From assembly GCA_947631495.1 (NCBI GenBank), contig CANRLO010000004.1:1-50116 (forward strand): DNA of 50,116 bases. The letters are read 5' to 3'. This DNA is from an uncultured Clostridia bacterium (lineage in GTDB: Bacteria > Bacillota > Clostridia > TANB77 > CAG-508). Position numbers and translations under genes: made by a program. The notes below the pieces were generated by a model. That model searched no databases. It saw only the letters and a list, made by a program, of their open reading frames with translations, and was not told the origin of the DNA. Each line of letters opens with the position of its first letter. The stretch's first letter is position 1. Shown here piece by piece: positions 23,367 through 33,339 of the stretch.

Positions 23367-23506
23367 AAAATTTTTTTATATTTATTTATGTGCATTGATG
23401 AAAAAGTTATAAGCACATATAATAAAGTATTTCTAGAAAAACAAAAAAGTAGCAAAAAATTCACAAATTAGACATATTTTGCAAGTATAATAAAAAAGTA
23501 GAAAAT

Positions 23507-23536
23507 AGAGCAATTGTTTTTAAATTGCTCTTATTT
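23507..23536 (+). terminator. Intrinsic terminator
   Basis: gagcaattgtttttaaattgctc then T-rich. Confidence 0.65.
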
Positions 23537-23604
23537 TGAAATATAGCATTAAATATTAAGCTTTAAAAACCTAAACCACACAAATTAGAAAAGGATGGTA
23601 AAAA

Positions 23605-24288
23605 ATGAATGATATTACTATTTTAGTGGTAGATGATGAATCTAGAATGAGAAAGTTAGTAAAAGATTTTCTTATGCAAAAGCAATATAAAGTGTTAGAA
23701 GCGGCCAATGGAGAAGAAGCCTTAACTATATTTGAAGAAGAACAAAACAAAATAAACCTAATTTTATTAGATGTCATGATGCCAAAATTAGATGGCTGGT
23801 CAGTTCTTCGTCAAATACGTCAAAAGTCAAATGTACCAATTATTATGCTAACAGCAAGAGGGGAAGAACAAGATGAATTATTTGGCTTTGAATTAGGTGT
23901 AGACGAATATATTGCAAAGCCTTTTAGTCCGAAAATATTAGTAGCTAGAGTAGAAGCAATTTTAAACCGTACAAAACCAAAAGAGAGCAATAAAAAGGAA
24001 TACGGCGGTATTGTTATAGATGAAGATGGAAGAACAGTAAAAAATGATGGAAAAGAAATTGAATTAAGCTTAAGAGAATATGAATTGTTAAAATATCTTA
24101 TAGAAAACCATGGAATTGCGTTATCTAGAGACAAAATTTTAAATAATGTATGGAACTATGACTACTATGGAGATTCTAGAACTATAGATAGCCATATTAA
24201 AAAAATTCGCCATAAACTAGGTAAAAAAGGAAGATATATTGAAACAATTAGAGGAATTGGATATAAATTTGAAGTGAAGGAGCATTAA
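23605..24288 (+). CDS. OmpR/PhoB-family response regulator
   Basis: Receiver domain (VVDDESRM, LLDVMMPKLDGW) and winged-helix GDSRTIDSHIKKIRHKLG. Confidence 0.95.
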   Translation: MNDITILVVDDESRMRKLVKDFLMQKQYKVLEAANGEEALTIFEEEQNKINLILLDVMMPKLDGWSVLRQIRQKSNVPIIMLTARGEEQDELFGFELGVDEYIAKPFSPKILVARVEAILNRTKPKESNKKEYGGIVIDEDGRTVKNDGKEIELSLREYELLKYLIENHGIALSRDKILNNVWNYDYYGDSRTIDSHIKKIRHKLGKKGRYIETIRGIGYKFEVKEH

Positions 24289-25820
24289 TGAACTATATAA
24301 AAGAAAAACTAAAATCAGTACGTGTAAAACTATTTCTTAGTTTATGTATTGTTGTATCTATAATTGTTATATTTTTAATTATTATAAATAATGTCATTTT
24401 AGAAAGCTTTTACTTATATTCAAAAGTAAAAAATGTAAAATCAGCATATGAAAAAATTAACTACTTATACAATACAATTGAGCAAAATGTAGATACGAAC
24501 ATCAACATAGAAGAAGAACTAAACCATATTGCTATGAAAAATAACTTTGATATTCTAATAAAAAATAATCAAAGCATATTAATTTTTAGTTCAGACAGAA
24601 ATTTAGTTACAACAATTAACAAAATAAATGAAATGATGTTAAATAATGGGGAACAAAGCTTTATTATAGATAACAAAGCAACAACAAAGCAACGTATAAT
24701 ATATCAAGATGAAAAAGTAATGATTCGTAGAATTTTAGATGAAAAAAATAGTATGAATTATATCTTTTTATCTGCTAGTTTAGATAATGGAAGTAGTCTA
24801 TACATAAGAATTCAAGTTGCATCTATTCAAGAAAGTGTGCAAATAGCAAATCGATTGCTTATTTTAATAGGAGGAGTTTCCATTATTATTGCTGGTATTT
24901 TAGCATCTTTCATAGCAAGAAAATTTACGGAACCTATTGTAGAATTAAATGAAATAGCACAAAATATGTCCAAGTTAGATTTTAGTAAAAAATATCGAAC
25001 AAAAGATGCAGATGACGAAATAAACAACTTAGGAAAGAGCATTAATACCATGTCAGATAAGTTAGAAAGAACAATAAAACAATTACGAGAAACCAATGGA
25101 GAACTAGAAAAAGATATTGAGGAAAAATCAAAAATTGATGAAATGAGAAAACAATTTATTTCCGATGTATCTCATGAACTAAAAACGCCAATTGCTTTAA
25201 TTCAAGGCTATGCAGAGGGATTAGTAGAAAACGTAAATAATGATGAAGAATCTAGAAAGTTTTATGCAGAAGTTATTGTAGATGAAGCGGAAAAAATGGA
25301 TAAATTAGTAAAACAATTACTAGAACTTATGAAATTAGAGTATGGAAAAGGCGAATTCAACAACAGAAATATGGATATTGTAGAACTTATGAAAGAGGTT
25401 ATTCGTAAGTGTAATATGCTATTAACAGAAAAGCAAATTGAAGTAGAATTTGACGATAGCAAGCAAATTACTGTAAATGCAGATGAATTTTACATTGAGC
25501 AAGTTATTACGAATTATTTAACTAATGCTGTTAAACATGTAGAAGAAAGAGAAGGCAAAAAGCAAATAAAAGTACAAATACAAGAGAATGATAATAAAGT
25601 AAGAGTTAGCATTTTTAATACTGGAGAAAATATTAAAGAAGAAGATTTAGAAAGAATTTGGAAACGTTTTTATAAAGTAGATAGTGCTAGAAATAGAGAA
25701 GATGGAGGAACAGGAATAGGACTTGCTTTAGTAAAAGCCATTATGAACCAATATGGTAACGATTTTGGTGTGATTAATAAGGAAAATGGAGTAGAATTCT
25801 ATTTTGAATTGGATAAATAA
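24288..25820 (+). CDS. Sensor histidine kinase
   Basis: TM-sensor-TM-HAMP; SDVSHELKTPIALIQGY; N, G1, G2 boxes; start overlaps response regulator stop. Confidence 0.95.
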   Translation: MNYIKEKLKSVRVKLFLSLCIVVSIIVIFLIIINNVILESFYLYSKVKNVKSAYEKINYLYNTIEQNVDTNINIEEELNHIAMKNNFDILIKNNQSILIFSSDRNLVTTINKINEMMLNNGEQSFIIDNKATTKQRIIYQDEKVMIRRILDEKNSMNYIFLSASLDNGSSLYIRIQVASIQESVQIANRLLILIGGVSIIIAGILASFIARKFTEPIVELNEIAQNMSKLDFSKKYRTKDADDEINNLGKSINTMSDKLERTIKQLRETNGELEKDIEEKSKIDEMRKQFISDVSHELKTPIALIQGYAEGLVENVNNDEESRKFYAEVIVDEAEKMDKLVKQLLELMKLEYGKGEFNNRNMDIVELMKEVIRKCNMLLTEKQIEVEFDDSKQITVNADEFYIEQVITNYLTNAVKHVEEREGKKQIKVQIQENDNKVRVSIFNTGENIKEEDLERIWKRFYKVDSARNREDGGTGIGLALVKAIMNQYGNDFGVINKENGVEFYFELDK

Positions 25821-26095
25821 AAAATAGTTTGATATATAGAGTAGATAAAAATGAAATAACACTAGAAAAAATTAAAAGAGCTATGTTTCTATAGCTCTTT
25901 TAATTTTTTACATTAATCTTCAAAAATGAATACCAAAATTAATTTTTTTGTTATTGATTTATTAATATTATGTTATTAAATACATACTAAATAAAAGTAA
26001 AAGTGTTGAAAGAAAATTTTAGTAATGATATAAAAAATATAAGAATTCAAAAGCTTATATAAAACACTTTTAAGATAAAATTAAGGGGGATACAT

Positions 26096-27778
26096 ATGTT
26101 AAAAAAATTTTTTATTACTTTAATTACAATTATATTAATAGTTGTAATGTATGGTAGCGTAAATGCTATAGAATTAAAAACGGAATTAGATGTAATACAA
26201 AAGGCAAGTGAAACAAAATACTTAGAAAATAATCAAGGCTATATTTCAAAAACAATAGTAGATTCTAATCCTAGCACAGGCGAAGTAACAGTTGAACTGA
26301 AAATATCTAATACTAAGAAAGAAACAGAAACAAATGCAGATACAGAAGTGTTTATAGTAGTAGATAATTCACCATCTATGGATTATATAACAACATCTAA
26401 AGAAAGTAGAAAAAAAATAGTATTAGATAGTGCATCAAAATTGGTAGAATCAATATTTGATACTTCAAAAAGTGTAAAAATAGGACTTATAGATTTTCAT
26501 GGTTATGGCTTTTTTTCTGGTTCAGCTAGTATACGTAATGCAAATGTTAGACAAAAATTAACAGATAAAAAAGATGAAGTATTAACTGCAATAAATAAAC
26601 AATTAAATAGTGGTACAGAATCAGGTACTAATATACAAGCTGGATTAAAAACAGCAGAAAATAATTTTTCTACTAATGCAGGTAATAAAGTTATAATTTT
26701 ATTAACAGATGGAGTACCAAATTCAGATATTAATGGTGCACAGTCTGGTAATAATGTAACTACTGATGCAGCAAAAGCTATACAAGAAACAACAAAGCAG
26801 GAATTGTTAAATTTGAAATCAAAGGGAATATACACAATTGCAATGCTTACTGGAATGGATGAAACTGATACAGATACTGATGGAAATGACATATATTCTA
26901 ATGAAGGTGAAACTTTACCAGAATTGTTGGAGGCAGCGCAAAATGTATTCGGAACGCAAGAAAATCCAACTTCTGATAAATATTATTTTGCAAAAAGTGC
27001 AGATATAAACAGTATTATTACTAATGATATTCTTAAAGATGTAGTAAATAAAGTAAGCAATCCGATAAATGAAGTTAAAATAGTAGATTATTTTCCAGAA
27101 GATATAACAGAAAATTTTGAATTTTCTTATGTTGGAGAACCAAATATTGGAACAACATCTGATACTATTGATACAGAAAATAAAACTATTACTTGGAATA
27201 TAGATACATTAAAGGGAGATGAAGTTGCTACCTTAAAATATAAATTAAAAATAAAAGATATGCAAAATTCTGAATTATTAAACAAAACTATCTCAACTAA
27301 TGAAAAAGTAGTATTAACATATAAAGATGTAAATAATAAAGATTATACACTTGAATTAACAAGTAGTCCAAAAATTCAATTATCAGAAGTGAAAGAAGAA
27401 TTAACTGCTACAGTAAGTTATAATCCTAGTACTAATACTACAGAAAGTGTAGTAGCAACTATAAAAACAAATAAAAAAGTTAATGAAGTTGATGGTTGGA
27501 CATTGTCTGATGATGGTAAAACACTTACAAAAACATATTCTACTAATACAACAGAAACAATACATTTAGTTGATTTAGATGGAATGACAAAAGACGTACA
27601 AATAAAAATTACTAATATAATATCAAAACAAAATAGTGAGAAAGATTCTACTACTGCTAGTGGAACAATACCACAAACAGGAGTAAATATGATTATTATA
27701 ATAGCAAGCATTGTTACAATGTTATTATTTGTTATAATTTTTTATAAAAAATATGATAATTATAAAGATATAAAATAA
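26096..27778 (+). CDS. Secreted VWA-domain surface protein with sortase signal IPQTG
   Basis: Signal peptide, MIDAS-like VDNSPSMDY, Ig-like C-terminal domain, IPQTG + hydrophobic helix + charged tail. Confidence 0.85.
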   Translation: MLKKFFITLITIILIVVMYGSVNAIELKTELDVIQKASETKYLENNQGYISKTIVDSNPSTGEVTVELKISNTKKETETNADTEVFIVVDNSPSMDYITTSKESRKKIVLDSASKLVESIFDTSKSVKIGLIDFHGYGFFSGSASIRNANVRQKLTDKKDEVLTAINKQLNSGTESGTNIQAGLKTAENNFSTNAGNKVIILLTDGVPNSDINGAQSGNNVTTDAAKAIQETTKQELLNLKSKGIYTIAMLTGMDETDTDTDGNDIYSNEGETLPELLEAAQNVFGTQENPTSDKYYFAKSADINSIITNDILKDVVNKVSNPINEVKIVDYFPEDITENFEFSYVGEPNIGTTSDTIDTENKTITWNIDTLKGDEVATLKYKLKIKDMQNSELLNKTISTNEKVVLTYKDVNNKDYTLELTSSPKIQLSEVKEELTATVSYNPSTNTTESVVATIKTNKKVNEVDGWTLSDDGKTLTKTYSTNTTETIHLVDLDGMTKDVQIKITNIISKQNSEKDSTTASGTIPQTGVNMIIIIASIVTMLLFVIIFYKKYDNYKDIK

Positions 27779-27840
27779 ATTAACACTACTAAAATTATAC
27801 TATTTAGGGCTTAAAATATAGAAATGGAGATGTATTCTAA

Positions 27841-28605
27841 ATGGAGAAATTATTAAAATCTAATATAAAAAAAATACTAATAGCTTTAATTATAATTGCG
27901 ATAATAATAATTGTAATTGTTGTTGTAAATAATTTTACTAATTCATATGATGATTCTAAAAATTATAATATTATAATTAAAGAAACTAAAGGAATAGAAA
28001 TAAAAACATATATTTCTAGTGAAAAAAGTCAATTAATCGTAAGTGCAATTAATAAAAGTGGTAAAAGGATTGGTTCTGGGCATATAAAAGTTAATTATTA
28101 TAATGAAAATGGTAATAAAATTATGGTATACTCTACTGATGATCAAAGATATAATATGTTTGAAAATGGGAGTCAAATAGTATTAGCATTTGAACTTCCA
28201 GCAGAAAATAGTATTAATTATTATATTCCTGCTAAAACAGAGGTTGAAATAACTATTGATGAAGAATATAAAGAGCAATATTCAACTATAATATCTAAAT
28301 ATACTGAAAATTTTACATACTCATATTCATCTAATGCTAATAATAGCATAACATTAAGCCTAAAAAATAATGGTAGTAATGAGGAATTTGCTCCACGATT
28401 TATATCAGTAGTATTCTATAAAAATAATAAGCCAGTATATTCAAAACAAGTTAACTTTTATTTGCAACTTGTACAACCTGGTAAAACAAAAACTGAAGAA
28501 ATAGAAGTACCTAATGATTGTAGTAAGTCTGAAGAAACAGGTAGTGATGTTCCAATAGATTATGATTCGATTAAAATATATAGAGTACTTGATGGCATCA
28601 ATTAA
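27841..28605 (+). CDS. Membrane-anchored hypothetical protein
   Basis: ORF with N-terminal TM; RBS-like gga upstream. Confidence 0.6.
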   Translation: MEKLLKSNIKKILIALIIIAIIIIVIVVVNNFTNSYDDSKNYNIIIKETKGIEIKTYISSEKSQLIVSAINKSGKRIGSGHIKVNYYNENGNKIMVYSTDDQRYNMFENGSQIVLAFELPAENSINYYIPAKTEVEITIDEEYKEQYSTIISKYTENFTYSYSSNANNSITLSLKNNGSNEEFAPRFISVVFYKNNKPVYSKQVNFYLQLVQPGKTKTEEIEVPNDCSKSEETGSDVPIDYDSIKIYRVLDGIN

Positions 28606-28616
28606 TTCTTAATATA

Positions 28617-28679
28617 AAAGATACAAATCCTTATATTTATTATGGAGAATTACCTAATAATTTTGGTATTGGTGTTACT
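28617..28679 (+). repeat. 63-bp fragment nearly identical to the interior of the next gene (28974-29036)
   Basis: 62/63 identity; encodes KDTNPYIYYGELPNNFGIGVT. Confidence 0.85.
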
Positions 28680-28736
28680 GATTAAAATATTTTAGGTTTA
28701 GTTTGTATTTACACAAGCTAAGTAAGGAGTAATAAT

Positions 28737-29891
28737 GTGAGTAATGGAAACACTAAATATAAAAAAACATATAATTTAAAAGCTACAATATTTTCAATTA
28801 TATTTCTTGCAATCATTGTTGTAGTAACAGTTTATCTTCTTTTAAATGCTGATAATTTTTTACAAGTTATAGTATGTTTATTTTTGCTAGCATTTATATT
28901 TATAGGTTTAATAAGTATAATAATAGGCATTATAAAAGCTAAAATACAAATTGCAAAAGAAAATAAATATGTTAAAGATACAAATCCTTATATTTATTAT
29001 AGAGAATTACCTAATAATTTTGGTATTGGTGTTACTACTTTACTTATTGATTCAACTATAGAAAACTACAAAGATATAGTTGCGGTAATACTCGACTTAT
29101 GTGCAAGAAAATATATTAAGTTAATAAAACAAAATGATAAATATATTATTCAAATTTTAAAACCAGTTGATGATAATTTATTAAGTAATGAAAAATATAT
29201 ATTAACTTTAATAACAAATAAAAATATAAAAAATATAGATTATAAAGAATGGTATAAATATTGTATGCAAGATGGTATAAATTTAGGATTATACTATCAT
29301 AAAGAAATAAATATTGATAATGGATTCATAAATCCCCAAGAAATAGCAAAAAAGAAAATAAGACAACATGTATCAATAAGTGTTATAGTTGGTATTATAA
29401 TAGCTATTTTGTCTTTATTTGGTATGGATATGATTGAATTAATTAAATATGGATTATTTGAATTTATAACTACGATTATGTATAAATATATATCTACATT
29501 TATAATTACGTTTATACTTACATATGTTGTATTAATTGTTCCTTTTTATTTCATAATTTTATTTGCCGGAATAAAAAATATAATGAAAAAGGTAAAAAAT
29601 ACAAATTATAAAGATATAATAGAAAATAACTTACCAAAAACAGAAAAAGGAATCGAAGAATTACATAAATTATATTCTCTAAAAGCGTTTATAAATGATT
29701 TTGGAAATTTTGTTGACAAAAAAGCAGATGAAGTTGTTATATGGGATAGATATTTATCATATGCACAAGTATTTGGACTTACAAAAGAAATTATGAGTAG
29801 TGGATATAAAGAATTAGTAGAAAATGCATCATTCCAAATTGATAATATAGATAATATTAATTTAAATAATATTGAAGTAAATTCAAATTAA
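28737..29891 (+). CDS. DUF2207-like membrane protein
   Basis: Multiple TMs; YYRELPNNFGIGVTTLL..AVILDLCARKYIKL resembles the DUF2207 C-terminal region. Confidence 0.55.
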   Translation: MSNGNTKYKKTYNLKATIFSIIFLAIIVVVTVYLLLNADNFLQVIVCLFLLAFIFIGLISIIIGIIKAKIQIAKENKYVKDTNPYIYYRELPNNFGIGVTTLLIDSTIENYKDIVAVILDLCARKYIKLIKQNDKYIIQILKPVDDNLLSNEKYILTLITNKNIKNIDYKEWYKYCMQDGINLGLYYHKEINIDNGFINPQEIAKKKIRQHVSISVIVGIIIAILSLFGMDMIELIKYGLFEFITTIMYKYISTFIITFILTYVVLIVPFYFIILFAGIKNIMKKVKNTNYKDIIENNLPKTEKGIEELHKLYSLKAFINDFGNFVDKKADEVVIWDRYLSYAQVFGLTKEIMSSGYKELVENASFQIDNIDNINLNNIEVNSN

Positions 29892-29892
29892 A

Positions 29893-29936
29893 AAAGAATC
29901 GCGAAATTCAATTTTGAAAATCGCGATTCTTTTTGT
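29893..29936 (+). terminator. Intrinsic terminator
   Basis: aaaagaatcgcga ... tcgcgattcttttt. Confidence 0.85.
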
Positions 29937-29948
29937 AGACTATTATGT

Positions 29949-30151
29949 AATATCAAGCGTTTGCAAGCTTAAAGTCGAAAAATGAAAGAAAAAGACGATG
30001 AAAAGTTCTTTACATAATTGGAAATATATGGTAACATAAAACCGGATTTGAAATTGCAATTTTATTTCTAAATATTTATTTTCTATGTCAAGTTTATTAT
30101 TCTAGATTATAACTTCCATAGAATATAAAAAAATTTAAGTTCAAGTAAAGT
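29949..30151. repeat. ~200-bp direct repeat copy A flanking the ToxIN cassette
   Basis: aatatcaagcgtttgcaagctt...gttcaagtaaagt; about six differences from copy B. Confidence 0.92.
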
Positions 30152-30174
30152 ATAAAATCTTTATCGAAAAAAGA

Positions 30175-30204
30175 TTGACAAACAGCATAAAAATAACTTA
30201 TAAT
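30175..30204 (+). promoter_or_regulatory. Consensus promoter for ToxI antitoxin RNA
   Basis: TTGACA - 18 nt - TATAAT. Confidence 0.85.
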
Positions 30205-30210
30205 GAATAT

Positions 30211-30284
30211 AATAAAAATAGATAGCAATATCTATTTACAGTAAAAATCAGGTGAACCCTACCAATAAGTGGGAACTGTAAAAT
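30211..30284 (+). ncRNA. Candidate type III antitoxin RNA (ToxI-like), one full ~37-nt unit plus partial
   Basis: Between strong promoter and leaky terminator directly upstream of toxN; gtaaaaatcaggtgaaccctaccaataagtgggaact|gtaaaatcaatgg. Confidence 0.7.
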
Positions 30285-30318
30285 CAATGGTAAAGATTCG
30301 TCTTTACCATTTTTTTTT
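30285..30318 (+). terminator. Terminator between ToxI and toxN
   Basis: aatggtaaaga-ttcg-tctttaccatt + T-run, as is typical of type III TA loci. Confidence 0.9.
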
Positions 30319-30332
30319 GCATAGGAGGGAAC

Positions 30333-30863
30333 ATGAAATTATATTCAGTATCTGATACTTATATAAGATATTTAAAAAATTTTGATGAAAAAGTATATGA
30401 TAATAAAGAAGAAAATAGAAAACAGACAAGAAAATATTTAGGTATAGTATTAAAAATAAATGATTTTAATTATTATATTCCAATGTCATCTCCTAAAAGA
30501 ACAGATTATCAAGAAGGAAAAATTAGAAAGTCTATTATTCCTATTGTTAGGATTACATCACAAGATGAAATAGATAATACTTTAAAATTAAAAGGAACTT
30601 TAAGAATTAGTAATATGATACCAGTACCCAAAAGTGAACTTATCTTATATGAACCAAAAAAAGAAAAAAATAAAAACTATAAAATACTTATAGAAAAAGA
30701 ATTAGACTTTATAAACAAAAATGAAAATATGATAAAAAAATATGCACAAATTATTTATAATCAAAAGATACATAATTTTAATGTGACATATATAAAAAAT
30801 GTTGTTGACTTTAAAAAGTTAGAACAAAAATGTCAAGAATATCATGCGAAACAATCAGAATAA
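30333..30863 (+). CDS. toxN: Type III toxin ToxN/AbiQ-family endoribonuclease
   Basis: MKLYSVSDTYIRYLKNFDEKV...RKYLGIVLKINDFNYYIPMSSPK; locus architecture. Confidence 0.88.
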   Translation: MKLYSVSDTYIRYLKNFDEKVYDNKEENRKQTRKYLGIVLKINDFNYYIPMSSPKRTDYQEGKIRKSIIPIVRITSQDEIDNTLKLKGTLRISNMIPVPKSELILYEPKKEKNKNYKILIEKELDFINKNENMIKKYAQIIYNQKIHNFNVTYIKNVVDFKKLEQKCQEYHAKQSE

Positions 30864-30881
30864 ATCTTATAAAAAGGTTGA

Positions 30882-31083
30882 AATATCAAGCGCTTGCAAG
30901 CTTAAAGTCGAAAAATGAAAAAAAAAGACGATGAAAAGTTCTTTACATAATTGGAAATATATGGTAACATAAAACCAGATTTGAAATTGCAATTTTATTT
31001 CTAAATATTTATTTTCTGTGTCAAGTTTATTATTCTAGATTACAACTTCCATAGAATATAAAAAAATTAAGTTCAAGTAAAGT
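30882..31083. repeat. ~200-bp direct repeat copy B
   Basis: Near-identical to 29949-30151. Confidence 0.92.
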
Positions 31084-31103
31084 TAGGAGGGAAGCAAATA
31101 TGT

Positions 31104-31685
31104 ATGTCAAACTATAGCAAAAGAAAAGGGATAATTGTTTCACTTATCATCTCATTTATTATATTGGTATCTATCTCATTTATTCTAAAACAATTAGAAA
31201 AAAATTCAAAAAAGGAAATTAATTCTAGTTTTGTTCTTAAAACAAGTCAATCAATCCTAGAAAAAAATGAAAAAGAAAATATAAAAATAAACGAAACAAA
31301 CGATTTGTCATGGAAAATTTTGATTTCAAAAATCAATTTAGAGGCCCCTATTTTAGAAGGAACTAGTCAAGAAATTTTAAAACAGGCAGTAGGTCATTTT
31401 GAATCTACTAGTAAATGGAATGGAAATGTAGCCTTAGCTGCTCATAATAGAGGATATCAATGCAATTTTTTCCAAGAATTAAAAAGGCTCGAAATAGGTG
31501 ATACCATTGTGTATCAAACAGAGCAAGGAAGAAGAACTTATAATGTAACTTGGAAAGGATACATCAAAGAAACAGATTTTTCTTGTTTGAAAGAAACTAA
31601 AGAAAATAAGTTAACATTAATTACATGTGTAGAAAATGTGCCTGAATACAGACTTTGTGTTCAGGCACAACAAATCAAAATTTAG
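31104..31685 (+). CDS. Sortase (class D-like)
   Basis: VALAAHNRGY (His) and LTLITCVEN (TLxTC) catalytic motifs, N-terminal TM. Confidence 0.85.
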   Translation: MSNYSKRKGIIVSLIISFIILVSISFILKQLEKNSKKEINSSFVLKTSQSILEKNEKENIKINETNDLSWKILISKINLEAPILEGTSQEILKQAVGHFESTSKWNGNVALAAHNRGYQCNFFQELKRLEIGDTIVYQTEQGRRTYNVTWKGYIKETDFSCLKETKENKLTLITCVENVPEYRLCVQAQQIKI

Positions 31686-31702
31686 AAAGGAAATCAAAAA
31701 AT

Positions 31703-32287
31703 ATGAAAAAATCAAAGAAAAAAATTATTCTATTTATTTTATTTATTATAGCTCTTGTATTATTAGGCATTTTTCAAGGAGGAAGTTATTCAAAATACAT
31801 AACACAAGTAAATGGAAAAGGAGTAATAGAAGTTGCTAAGTGGGCATTTTTAGTAAATGGGCAAACTGCTAGTATTACGCCACTAAACTTGGCAAGCACA
31901 TATAAGCAAGAAACATTGGCACAAAATACAATTGCACCAGGAACAAGTGGCTCTTTTGATATTGAAATTAATGCAACCGGTTCTGAAGTAGGAATTAATT
32001 ATGATGTAAAGTTTACAAATGAAACAAGCAAGCCACAAAATTTACAATTTACATATGGAGAACATACAGTAAATAGTGTAAAAGAATTAGAACAATATTT
32101 AACAGGAACCATAGCAGCAAATGCACAAGAAAAAACAAAAACAATGACAATTACATGGAATTGGCCTTATGAAACACAAGGAAATATAGTAACAGAAGAT
32201 AAACAAGATACAGACGATGGAAAATTATTAGAACAATATTCTTTTGATATTGTAATAACTGGAACACAAGTAACTCCAACAGTATAA
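31703..32287 (+). CDS. TasA/camelysin-like secreted protein
   Basis: Signal/TM then SYSKYITQVNGKG..VAKWAF; directly upstream of a SipW-like peptidase. Confidence 0.7.
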   Translation: MKKSKKKIILFILFIIALVLLGIFQGGSYSKYITQVNGKGVIEVAKWAFLVNGQTASITPLNLASTYKQETLAQNTIAPGTSGSFDIEINATGSEVGINYDVKFTNETSKPQNLQFTYGEHTVNSVKELEQYLTGTIAANAQEKTKTMTITWNWPYETQGNIVTEDKQDTDDGKLLEQYSFDIVITGTQVTPTV

Positions 32288-32288
32288 A

Positions 32289-32690
32289 ATGAAAAAATAT
32301 ATAATTGTATTTTTTGTAATAGGTATTTTCCTTTTCGTAATCTATAAAGAAAATGTCAAACTTTATGAAATACAATCAGGAAGTATGTTGCCTGTATTGC
32401 AAGTGGGTGAAATTATTTTATTAGTTAAAGAAAATAATTATGAAAAGGAAGATATCATTACATATCAAGTTGAAAATTCTTATTTTATAACGCATCGCAT
32501 TATTCAAACAACAGAGGAAGGTTATATCACTAAAGGGGATGCTAATAATACAGAAGATAAAGCAATAGTAAAACAAGAGCAAATTCAAGGAAAAGTTATT
32601 TTTCATTCAAAATTATTAGGAACTATATATCATTATCGTTACTATTTGTTGGTGATATGTGTATTTTTCATTATGATACAAAAAATATGA
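32289..32690 (+). CDS. sipW: SipW-type (ER/archaeal-like) signal peptidase I
   Basis: IQSGSMLPVLQVGEIILL, YFITHRI, YITKGDANN. Confidence 0.85.
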   Translation: MKKYIIVFFVIGIFLFVIYKENVKLYEIQSGSMLPVLQVGEIILLVKENNYEKEDIITYQVENSYFITHRIIQTTEEGYITKGDANNTEDKAIVKQEQIQGKVIFHSKLLGTIYHYRYYLLVICVFFIMIQKI

Positions 32691-32748
32691 CACAAGTTAT
32701 TAAAGCACAAATAACAAATATATATTGTGGTAAAAGAAAGGAGAAAAA

Positions 32749-33303
32749 ATGCAATTCTCACAAAAACAAGACTTATTCATTCCAAAAAAAGATAAAAAAG
32801 AAATGCAACAAAAAGAAGAAAAAAAAGAAAGTAAAATTTTTTTTCTCTTATTATTGATCATTATTTTATTAGGAATTTTAATTGGAATAAGTTTTGCAAA
32901 ATATCAAAGTACAGTAGCTGGAAAAACTTTTGCAAGTATTGCAAAACCAATTTTAGAAATAAAAAAAGAGCAAAGTTTATTGCTTACAGCATTAGCCCCT
33001 AAAGCATCTTATGTATTTGAAGTTAGAAATTATCAGGAAGAAGAATTAAATCAAGTAGATATGGAATATTATATTGAAGTTATTTCTCATACAGACGAAG
33101 CTATTCAATTCTCCCTATATAGAGGAGATACTTTAATTCCTTTAAAAAACAATCAAACACAAACAATAAAATTAGGAAAAGACGAAAAAGAGACACATTC
33201 ATATCGTCTAGAAATTACTTACGATAAAACAAAAGGAAACTTAGGAAAAGATATAAATGAAAATGTAGAAGTAAAAATACATTCTATACAACATGCAAAA
33301 TGA
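32749..33303 (+). CDS. TasA/camelysin-like secreted protein
   Basis: TM segment ending in GISFAKYQSTVAGKTFASIAKPILEI; follows sipW. Confidence 0.65.
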   Translation: MQFSQKQDLFIPKKDKKEMQQKEEKKESKIFFLLLLIIILLGILIGISFAKYQSTVAGKTFASIAKPILEIKKEQSLLLTALAPKASYVFEVRNYQEEELNQVDMEYYIEVISHTDEAIQFSLYRGDTLIPLKNNQTQTIKLGKDEKETHSYRLEITYDKTKGNLGKDINENVEVKIHSIQHAK

Positions 33304-33339
33304 TGAAAAAATTCAAAAATAGGTTAAAAGGAGAAAAAT

